64,000 bases of DNA, taken from contig CM055316.2 of the NCBI GenBank assembly GCA_029255685.2, positions 76,444,861 to 76,508,860 of the forward strand, written 5' to 3'. A program made the position numbers and the translations under genes. The DNA comes from Silene conica (lineage: Eukaryota; Streptophyta; Magnoliopsida; Caryophyllales; Caryophyllaceae). Of the stretch, positions 24,520 through 33,864 are shown in pieces; position 1 is the first letter of the stretch, and each line of letters starts with the position of its first letter. Under the pieces are notes generated by a model. The model saw nothing but the letters and a program-made list of their open reading frames with translations. It was not told where the DNA came from and did not search any database.

Positions 24520-25975
24520 AATGTTATTTTGGTTGCAAACATCGTCGAAAACATTGTGACAAGAATCAATAGTGATAGGGTTGAATGAATCCATTGCGAT
24601 TAAATAACTACAAAAACGGAAATGAAGGAAAAATTAACGTTCATCATTTGAATACTTGTTAAACATTTTTAAACAAGCTTAGAATTTACTTAACGATCTC
24701 TTACACAATTAAGTAAATCATCCCGAGACCCAAACCCATACTAATGCGGGCACGGTATAGCCGATTCAACCCGTATAGGTATAATTTGGTGGATTAACCC
24801 TTTAATCGGTTTTACTTTTAGAACTCCCAGTCGAAATTTTTCAAAAAATCGTCTTTAGCCCGAACTTATTGCAACTACGGTTACGAATACTTTCGTTGAG
24901 ATCGACCAAATTTCAAGTTGTAATCTTTATTACCCCACTTACCCAACGTGACAATTTTAGTACCCCGGTTTAGCCGAGCCTACATTTTTGTGAAGAAGGG
25001 ATTCATGGTCCATACTCTTTGGTAAGGCTAAGTCTCAATATTTTATACGTAAGAGATCTTATCAAATATTATCTATCTCCTTTTAAGTGAACTAATTAGG
25101 TGAATTATCGATAATAAAATGATACGTTGAAGACTCGATACTCGATATGCATGACATGTTAATGGCGATTTGGCTATGCATGCAACATATTAAAACAAAG
25201 TAAAGCAAATAATAAAATTCCTAGTATGACCTTTTCTAGAAAAAAAATAATAAAAGTACAAATTCGGAAACCAACTCCTTTGGTCCCTTGAACTTCACGA
25301 GGCACGCACATCGAGGCTAACACCGTCTTGATCGGAACTCCTTTCCGAATGGCACCGTCTTCAAGGCTCTCCAGAATTTACAAGAATTACAACTTTTCTA
25401 GTCTACTTTATACATTATAAAATAGAAATAAATTACAATTGGGTGATACGAGATCACAAAATTACAACCAAATCAATAACCCCTTTCATTACGGGAATTA
25501 CCGATTAAACTAAGGCCATACTAGAATGATTACATGATTCAAAATAATGCAATAAAATATGACATTCATAAGAAAAACGCAGCAATATAAAAGTTATGAA
25601 TATGTTCATTTTAGATGCCAAATCACCCTAATAACTTATTAGGTTAACAATAAATCGGTTTTATGAGATTTTGCAATTTTAACCCGTTAAAATGCATAAA
25701 TTAAAACATAAACAAACTTATGTTCTAAATAATATCCTAACACATTTTAGGATTCAAAATTAGTCATAAATAATTTTGATAATAATTAACCCTTTAATTA
25801 TGCTTATATTGTTCATAATGCCTTAATAAAATACATAACTCTTTACGAATTAAATCCAAACAAATTATAAAATTTTCGAAATTTGGATTTTATTTTCACA
25901 AAAATTCTGAAATATTACATTAATATTTATACTGTCAAAAATTTTGGTCACTTTATTCGAAAAATAACTCGAAAT

Positions 25976-26053
<78 letters not shown>

Positions 26054-26437
26054 CAAAATTACCTCTTAATACGGTTTTAACTAATAAAATCGTAAAACAT
26101 GCTATACAACATCATATTGTACCAAATTTTACATACATTAAGTAAAATAAGCATGTGAGGTCGTGTGAAAATTACAAGGCTAGAAACGTTTTCCTTCTAT
26201 TTTAACCATTTAATTCGATTTTCTCATAAAATACATACAAATGATTAAAATTATATACAATGAACAATATTTAAATCTCATAAATTATCTAAATAACCTA
26301 AAAATATTTTAGGACCAGATTTATTAACATGCCAAAATGTCGAGTGATTTATCATATGAATCTCAAAATTAATAGTTTTATTTTTAAGTCTCATAACTCG
26401 GAAAAACTAAAAACCGATTAAGCATGCAACAACCTAT
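24520..26437 (-). other. Copia-1 gag start and long leader
   Basis: On the minus strand a gag ATG at 24594-24592 begins MDSFNPITIDSCHNV and is interrupted after about 26 codons by Copia-2. From 24595 up to the primer site at 26438 lies about 1.8 kb of AT-rich, non-coding leader, including a pure AT dinucleotide tract. No other ORF of note was found. Confidence 0.7.
25979..26050. repeat. (AT)n microsatellite
   Basis: About 36 uninterrupted AT units within the Copia-1 leader. It is likely length-variable between individuals and prone to assembly error. Confidence 0.9.
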
Positions 26438-26449
26438 GCTCTGATACCA
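26438..26449 (-). other. Copia-1 primer-binding site
   Basis: The minus strand reads TGGTATCAGAGC two bases inside the LTR. This is the standard plant initiator tRNA-Met primer site and fixes the element on the minus strand. Confidence 0.92.
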
Positions 26450-26619
26450 ATTGTTAGGTTTATTAACCCTTTTAGTCATACTAATATTATTATCATATAA
26501 TTAGTTGAACTTATGCATGCTTAACAAAAGATTAAACGAGATTCAAGAGGAAGAACAAGCTTCCTTACATTGCTAGTCTCGGCTAAAATAGGGCACAAGC
26601 ACTAGTACAGAAATGACAT

Positions 26620-26985
26620 ACGGCCACGGTTAAAAAAGGCATATGGCTACGGTTGTGCAACCGTAGCAAATCCGGGGGTAGCCTTAGGTAGTAAAGGAAT
26701 GGCTACGGTTCTCAACCGTAGCCATAAGTCCGTTTTTTGCTACGGTTATTAATTTAATAACCGTAGCCATAAGTCCATTTTTGCTACGGTTTGTAATTAA
26801 TAACCGTAGTCGTAAGTCTATTTTTTGCTACGGTTAGCATTTAATAACCGTAGCCATAAGTCTTTTTTTTGCTACAGTTAATGAATAACCGTAGCCATAA
26901 GTCAATTTAAGGCTACGGTTAGTAATTAATCACCGTAGCTATAAGTACCTTTAACGCTACGGTTGCACAACCGTAGCCAAAGGCC
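26620..26985. repeat. CACTA left subterminal palindrome array
   Basis: About seven hairpins of the form gctacggtt-(10-15 bp)-aaccgtagc joined by cataagtc linkers. This is the expected transposase-binding zone. A smaller matching array sits at 30365-30605. Confidence 0.85.
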
Positions 26986-26989
26986 ATGC

Positions 26990-28637
26990 CTTTTGTTCAA
27001 GTTAGAAATGTCGATTCGTCCAACTATTATAACAAATGGAAGCAAAAGTAACTTCGTCTACTTTATAACAAAAACCAATGTAATCACTGTATTTGCATAC
27101 ACATTTCCAATATAATTCAAGTTTTCGATAACATAATAAGCTAATATTTCTTGATCACAAAATACACCAATACCCCTTAAAAATACAAAGTCCATATTGA
27201 TTGATCTCTTGTCATTTGTCTTCATGCTTCACTTGAAAATTTGATGGCCTTCTACCGTCTTATTATTTTTTACCTACGTTAATAAGATAATGAAAAATGT
27301 CAAATAATAAACAATAACTTACAGAATTAAGATTCACCAACTCACCAACCCTCGCTATACTACCATATAGCTGAACAAACAAGTGGTGGTTATTTATTGA
27401 AAAACAATGCATCCTAAACAACAAAAATGACATCAATACACTTCGAAACACGACTAATCCTGCAACAAAATGTCATAAAGAATAGGAAGAAGGAATCTAG
27501 CTGTGATATAAGAGACTCCCGTAAAAGTCATTAGCATAGATATCGGCTTGCTTTGTTTGCTTTAATTTGTTCATTTACTCGGAAACCCCTTTTAGCCTGT
27601 ATTCCCCGACATGGCTGCTCACCAACCAGCTGCAATCATAGCATCCAGAGAAATAAGCAGCAGATGACTGACAACTAAGAATTTCCGGAAAAGTCCCTCT
27701 TAGGACTGTATAGTGAGTAGTCCAATAAAATATTTCGTAAGTACGAGTAAGTACGAGCATGCACTAGAAGCAGCATAAGTATGAAAAAAGCGCAGTAGAT
27801 AAGGATCTAAGACATCAATCAGACAAGACTTTGATAAGAAGTTTGTCACAATAAGCCCACCAATGACTAGGACAATCCGCCCTTTATACGAGACCTATAA
27901 GGGAAATGTTCTAACCTATTATAAGGATAAGCTGAAACTAACAGCTATAATTTGATGGAAATAGCGAAAGAGAAAACTTTGTTGGAATTCAAACACGAAA
28001 AATCCTAAAGACTCGGATACAAACAATATAGAGGAAAAAAAACAAAAGGAAGTTTTGCCTGCCTTCTTGCTAGGACTGCCTCCGGTCTTGAACTCATCGC
28101 CTCATATCGAGGCACATACACATACCATAGTCGCACAAAGTGATGCCAAGATACACATACCACAACTTCATATCAGTATACTTGTAAGTTTATTTAGGAA
28201 TTTTTGATATTTCCTAGATTCCATAGAATGGAAGAACTGCCCCTACCCCAAAATTTTTAAATATTTGGAAACAAACTAACTACAAGTACATTATTTTTAG
28301 ATTAGCTGCTTTAGTGTTGTAGATAAACATACAACAAAGCCTTAGTAGGTCGGCTGCCATAAATCATCATCTAAAACCGTCTAAAGCATCCAATAGGGAT
28401 TAACATGGAAGATTGTGCTTAGGAAGATAAATCAAAAAATTACACAGAGCAACTTCCGACAGAATCTTAAAGTTAACTAGAATGGCACACGATTCATATC
28501 CTGAACTATGCACAAATTTGTATTATATACTCCATATCATTTTAAGTTAAAGGCAAGATAAAATCAAGATATAAACATACCATTGTTTCGATATCCCCAA
28601 ATTTTATCAGACAAAAGATAATACAAATCAAACTTAC
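26990..28637 (-). other. CACTA interior, 3' part
   Basis: AT-rich sequence with no intact gene. If the element's minus-strand transcript continues from the exon at 28714-28638, this would hold later exons and the 3' end, for example around 27700-27560, but none could be confirmed. Confidence 0.35.
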
Positions 28638-28714
28638 AATGGAGCAAGAAATGGCCTCTCTGGCCCTCCAAAACGAAGTTGCCCAAATTCTTTTTTACCG
28701 CCAAGTCCTCCCAC
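28638..28714 (-). pseudogene. Captured exon-like segment in the CACTA element
   Basis: A 77-bp minus-strand segment is bounded by a strong acceptor (ttttgttgatag) and donor (gtaagttt). It is open throughout and reads VGGLGGKKEFGQLRFGGPER then PFLAPL. This is coherent, low in AT for the area, and reads like a real host exon. The donor protein was not identified. It is probably acquired from a host gene. Confidence 0.45.
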
Positions 28715-29255
28715 CTATCAACAAAAAATATATCATGAGAATACACTCCCACATCACGCTACATGCCTACATGCTATGCCTAAGAAGTGATATCTACTGA
28801 CATAATCTTCTAGGAATCCATCCTGACATCAACTGTTGTCTATTATAATCAACAATGATTTATGAATCATCGATGTATGAATGGTGTGCATCCTGTTCAG
28901 CAAAGAACAAATAGCTTCGATTAAAACAGAACATAAATTAGAAGGTGTATTTTGTTGAAACCAGCCAGCCGCTTGACATGAATTCGAATTTAATATTTTT
29001 TCAAGGATAACCTTTCTCCCAAGGTCGCAATAAGGAACTGCGTAGAAAGCACAAGAATGTAGCTGAAAAGGCTCGAAGAGGAGAAAAATGCAAGATAGAA
29101 TACAGTAGCTTAGCTTGGACATTAGGTAGGCATAATAAAAGTGAGTTTCTTTAAACAAGGTTGTACCAATTCTACGAGGCGCAACCCTTTAGTTTTTATG
29201 GATTATGAAATCATTTGTAACATTAGTCATTTTCTCCTTTGGGGGTCATTCCTTG

Positions 29256-29289
<34 letters not shown>
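29256..29289. repeat. (AT)n microsatellite inside the CACTA element
   Basis: About 17 AT units, directly before a block (29290-29760) that differs in composition from its surroundings. Confidence 0.85.
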
Positions 29290-29292
<3 letters not shown>

Positions 29293-29790
29293 ACCAGAAT
29301 CCTTTCCTCGAATCAACTCCTTGCTTTGTCGGACAAGAATAAAATAAGAAGAATGGGACTTCGCTTTCTCGAAGAAAACCAAACATAAAAAAGGGTCCCG
29401 AAAGCCTGTTACCCCGGTGTCTTTGGACTTGAGGGCTGTGGTGCTGGCCGTATGGGAGGCCTTGGACCGACTCCTTAAATTAAACTTTAGATTTAGTGAG
29501 CCTTTTACTGATAGCGTTACTCGTATCACACATAGCATATGAATCATTCAACTCCATACACCATAAAGGGGGAGCGAACTCTATGTTTATGTACTTCTAA
29601 TCCAGATAATCTAGATGATGATCAAATGGATTCCACGGTTGTAAATTCATTCCATATCTCTATACATGCTCATTATGAGTATGGGAATGTGAGACAAAAG
29701 GGGCGTCGATGTCCTTTCTTTGAAGCTATTTAACTAAACTGGGGATTCTGATTACATAAAGTGAGGCGTGAAGCATTGGCAATAAAGAGT
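29290..29790. other. Block of different composition inside the CACTA element
   Basis: A roughly 0.5-kb stretch with higher GC and long open frames in both directions (29227-29547 minus; 29539-29733 plus). No protein family is recognised. It could be captured host sequence or organelle-derived DNA; neither can be shown here. Confidence 0.3.
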
Positions 29791-30041
29791 AACCTAATTA
29801 TCTTGAAACACAATAGTAGTTAGGTTAGGTTCTCTCTTTCAGTTCAATCCAAATTCCCGAGTCTAACCATTCCCATAACATTAAAACAGAAATAATCAAA
29901 TACTCTAATATCTAAATCGATTATCAACAGAAATAATTCAAGCAATATAAATACTACTGACTATAATTCAAGCAACAAGTTACAAACAAATCATTGATTA
30001 AATTAGCCATGAACTAAAATATAAATAAGAAGAGATGAAAT

Positions 30042-30230
30042 TACCTATGAACTGAAAGGAGACAAGCAGGGACAAGTTACTTCGCTCAATTGGAGCAGAC
30101 GACAACAGCGTGAGAGTGTCGGAGGCGACGTTGATGATGGTGGCCGGAGGTGTAGGAAATCGCGGTATCCAATCTTGATGATTGGGGTTCCACGATGAAC
30201 AGTAGTGTTCTGGATTGATTTTAATTGAAC
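30042..30230 (-). other. Leader-like exon in the CACTA element
   Basis: On the minus strand a comparatively GC-rich stretch (ccaccatcatcaacgtcgcc) ends at 30043 with a good donor, ttcatag|gtaattt. It would make a plausible first exon or 5' leader of a transcript running toward the exon at 28714-28638. It could be a captured host promoter and leader. Confidence 0.35.
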
Positions 30231-31667
30231 TGATTAGGTTTTATTGATTCAGTGTTAGACGGTTTGCATATGTTTAATTTTTTGAGGGAATGAAAATGTA
30301 TGTTAGCGGGTTATAAAAATTTCGGGTATATTTATTATTGGATTTTAAAAAAATTAAAAGATATTTGACTACGGTTCTACAAATTAACGGTCGTTTTTTT
30401 TTTTATAAATAGTTTTGGCTACGGTTATTAGGTACAACCGTAGCTTTTTATTTTTTTTAAAATAGTTTTGGCTACGGTTATTACCTACAGCCGTAGCTTT
30501 TTTTAGTTTTGGCCACAGTTTTTTGAAAACAACCGTAGCCTTTATAAAAGCCTATTCTCAAAATTTTTACGGCTACGGTTATTAACTACAACCGTAGCCA
30601 TAAGTGCTAGCCAAATGTCATTTCTCTACTAGTGAAGTGAAGTCACCTTCTTCACTTGTTCTTGAGCTTATCACACGGATGATCCTCCTTGAGCCTTCAA
30701 AGAGATGGCCTCCAAAAGATGAACACCAAGACACACTACACTCAATGTTTTGTATGCTATTTTGCTAGAACAATATACAAAAAAATCTCTAGTTCACAAA
30801 GGAGGCTACACGGTTTTAGTGTTTGAATTAGGGAGAGTTTTCTTTCTTTTTCTCACTAATACAAAACCCTAACAAACAACATGAATGAATGAGGGAACAA
30901 AATTCTCTTTTGTTCTCCTCAAGGTGGTGGCCGGGTGGTGGGATAAGAGTGCCCAATGGATGGCACCTTAATATTCTACAATGTTTCCCACTCAAGCCAT
31001 AAGCATTAAATAGATGTCCTTCATATGTTCCTCACATTAGGAAATATGTAATGTTGTATGTGTGTGTGAGAACACACGGTCCATGTCACAAAAATGGACC
31101 CATACGTAATATTAGTTGGGACAATTTGGTTTACGTAATTTGTAGTTTAACTTTTAAACTCTTTATCGTAAATCTAAAAGTAATTCAAATAATTACTTAT
31201 ATCTATTTAATCGTATTTTATTACTACAACAATTGTAGTTAAATTAATTCATTCGAGTAATTTTATGTTTCATAAACATATAAGTAATAGCGATGACATT
31301 TCGATCACTAAAACGTTTTAATTTATAATCTTATTATAAATTTCTCCTTATATTATTTATAAACTAGAAATGAACTAACTCGTATCAATATACAGTTATT
31401 TCATTTATCATTAAGAGAGTTTTCCTAAAGGTGTGACCTAAAGGGATCAACTGGTCACCACCGTCATTGCGACAGTAATGTCAAACTCTAGCAAGCCAAT
31501 CATTACCGATTAATGTTGACCAGTTGACTTATGATAAAGAATCATCCCATGAATATTCTTTTATAGGGATTTGTCAATTAATTATATTATTGACGTGATC
31601 ACATTATTGTCGAGGACACTTACTCCAACACTCGAGACCTTTACCAAGAACCCCCAGCCTATGAAAA

Positions 31668-32805
31668 TGTCACCATTTCGGTTACCCGATATATAATATC
31701 AAAGAAAAACACAAGTAACTTTTTTTTAAAAAAAATACGAGTATTAACCTTACAAGCGTCCCAAACTCAAAAGATAAATAAACATCAGTGGAAGCTAAAA
31801 AGACTACTAAAAGTGAAGACTGGTATGACTACTAAGTGTTGACTCGTCCATCCCCAGCCTTAAGCACCACGTCAAGCTACATGCTGAGAATCTGCTCACC
31901 ATACTAATCGATCGTCACAATAATCAAATACCGTCAGTTACTCTAAACATAATATCATCACTACCAGAATCAATAACAAGTGAGTATCAAGTCTAAAAAT
32001 ACAATATACCGATATCATCACCGAAAATTATCTCACAAGTGGCGACCTTTAGTCTCACAATCAACCCCGCTTGCTCATGCCAAGCGGTACCCATACCATT
32101 AATGTGCACATCCCCTTCGCGGCGGGAACCACAAAGGGTGATCGTAGGATAGAGAGTCATTTTCCATCAATGGTCCCAAACATATGTTCCAATCTTATCA
32201 TAATACTCAGGTGATATCAGTCTTACAAACACAGTAATAAACATCGTCACATGCACATAACAGATAATTGAGTAATGAAAACCCTACCACAAGGCAAACA
32301 TAGTATAACAAATCTTCCGAGGCAAGTCCTACAAGGGATCCTCTACGAATCCTCCTTCAAAGATATCATACGTCTTATTACTAACCAACTATAAGGCATA
32401 ACCCTAACTTAGCAATCGACAAAAGAATTAAGGAATTTACTTGCAACAATGGTGACACGGTAACTAGGATGATCGATGCGCGAACTAACTTGCGGTAGGC
32501 AATTTAGAAGATTAGGGTTATGTTGTTTGAGAGAAAAGTTGCTTACGTCGAGATTAATAAAGTGATTTTGTGATTTTAAGTTTCCGTAATCCTCTAATTA
32601 ACATATCACGAAACCGACACGGGACGCTGTACTCGATCGAGTACGCCTTACTCAACCGAGTACACCATGTACTCGACTGAGTACGCCTTACTCGACCGAG
32701 TACACATAGTACTCGCCCGATTTCAAACGAACAACTTTTGACTTTACTTAACATAGTACTCCCTTAGACCTAGTACACCCACTCGTCTAAGGGAGGGGTG
32801 TTACA
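31668..32805 (-). repeat. Probable solo LTR or LTR-like block
   Basis: On the minus strand it starts TGTAACACCCCTCCC, a very common start for plant gypsy LTRs, and ends GGTAACCGAAATGGTGACA, so it has TG...CA ends. Flanking 5-mers (gaaaa and tcagc) do not match, so the duplication is lost or the ends are misplaced. Near 32635-32715 four alternating copies of tactcga-cgagtac palindromes occur. It interrupts the same gypsy-like coding debris that Copia-1 split. Confidence 0.5.
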
Positions 32806-33060
32806 TCAGCAGCCAGAGAATTGTTAGCTTTCAGCACCGCCTGAGTCAGTTGGTTCCCGGAGTCTTTCAGCTACCCGCGCGCATCCACTTAGCTAGCTCT
32901 AGCACTATTCAACCAACTCAGGTGCTTGTCCTTCTCATGCTTCTCAATATTATAAGCTGCTTAACAAGCTCCTCAATCTCCATCTGGAGGATCCTCACAT
33001 TATTCTCTAGCTGAGCAACTTGATACCGTTGGTAAAGCGACATTTGTAGAGATTGAAGGA
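32806..33060 (-). pseudogene. Degenerate gypsy-like coding fragment, part 2
   Basis: The minus strand gives a coiled-coil-like run (YQVAQLENNVRILQMEIEEL) with frame changes, then NQLTQAVLKANNSLA. With the piece at 14047-14274 and the short bridge 31636-31667 it formed one element now split by later insertions. Confidence 0.4.
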
Positions 33061-33560
33061 GAAACATCAAAGTGATCAATTAAAAGAAAGGTAGCAATGA
33101 AGCTTCAAATGAGACAAAAGGATTTTAGGCGGTGACCTTGAAATTTCTGCCCAAGTGTTCTTACACGGAAATTGGTGCATTATCTTGCGAGAGATCAGAT
33201 TTCTTGTAACCAAAAGGCAATATAGTGTAGAAATAATCTTTACGGAAAACGATTTACTACGTGATCTTCAATTTATCCGAGTTCGATTTGTCGAACATCC
33301 TATTTCTCTAACATATAACATTATAACTAAATTAATTACCCTATTATAATACAGTAATGTCAGGTTACTATACTCATTATAAAAAGTGAAGAAAATGTAC
33401 CAAAAAATAAACAATACAATAAATTATAAATAAGATACTCACAAATAAAATAAAATGAAAAATGATCGAAATGATAAGAATACATATTGAACAATGTCAT
33501 GGAGAAAGTCGATAACCAATGTAAACAATTCATTTGAAAACATATGAAGAAACGAACACA
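33061..33560. other. Gene-free stretch upstream of the LTI65-like gene
   Basis: AT-rich sequence without a recognised gene or element. It probably contains distal promoter of the gene starting at 33865. Confidence 0.35.
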
Positions 33561-33596
33561 AAGAGCAAAAGCGTGGAGCAAAGAGCCAATTCAAGG

Positions 33597-33622
33597 ACGT
33601 GTCTGTTATAGTAATACGTGGC
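33597..33622 (+). promoter_or_regulatory. Two ABRE motifs upstream of the LTI65-like gene
   Basis: ACGTGTC (33597-33603) and ACGTGGC (33616-33622) lie 19 bp apart and about 250 bp before the start codon at 33865. Paired ABREs of exactly these two types drive ABA response in RD29B-type promoters and are bound by AREB/ABF bZIP factors. No perfect DRE/CRT core (RCCGAC) was seen in 33560-33864. Confidence 0.7.
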
Positions 33623-33864
33623 AAGTGGTGAACATCGCCACCAGAATACAAAGGTGGCACACTCATGTTCTCCAAACATTTAAAAGCCGATCGCCCCATC
33701 TTGCTAAACTCCATTCCAAGTTACGTACACACTCTTCGCTTACAACTGCTTTAAAAACCGTAAAATTTTCAAGCAAACAAGTTGAAATCAAAAGAACGTC
33801 GAAATATACTAGTACTCGTATTTATATTGTGGAAATAAATCAAGTAATCAAGTGATCACACACA

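Larger units (their letters stand above)
26600..30634 (-). mobile_element. CACTA (En/Spm-type) non-autonomous element, 4035 bp
   Basis: Ends are CACTAGTACAGAAATGACAT and, reversed, CACTAGTAGAGAAATGACAT. The 3-bp duplication AAG is at 26597-26599 and 30635-30637. Both subterminal zones (26620-26985 and 30365-30605) are packed with GCTACGGTT / AACCGTAGC palindromes spaced about 45 bp apart, the binding-site style of CACTA transposases. No transposase domain was recognised. The interior seems to carry host-derived exon-like sequence on the minus strand, so it may be a gene-capturing element mobilised in trans. Confidence 0.9.
14275..31630 (-). mobile_element. Copia-1: full-length Ty1-copia element carrying nested insertions
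   Basis: It is bounded by the 5-bp duplication CTCGA (14270-14274 and 31631-31635). LTRs start TG and end CA. On the minus strand the order is 5' LTR (31630-26452), PBS complementary to initiator tRNA-Met (26449-26438), a leader of about 1.8 kb, gag start at 24594, pol (19481-16225), a purine tract just above 15422, and 3' LTR (15422-14275). Copia-2 sits in its gag and a CACTA element in its 5' LTR. Without them it is about 8.5 kb. Coding is broken in several places. Confidence 0.9.
26452..31630 (-). repeat. Copia-1 5' LTR, interrupted by a CACTA element
   Basis: The two halves, 26452-26599 and 30635-31630, together match the LTR at 14275-15422. The 4035-bp insertion lies between gggcacaag and tgaagtcacc. 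This copy would hold the element's promoter, so the insertion should disturb Copia-1 transcription. Confidence 0.9.

Noticed and set aside
25865-26080. Open frames of repeated IYIY over the AT tract
   Set aside because: Simple dinucleotide translation; not a protein.
29290-29790. A mitochondrial DNA insertion (NUMT)
   Set aside because: The style suggested it, but no organelle gene could be named from the sequence, so it is left as an unexplained block.
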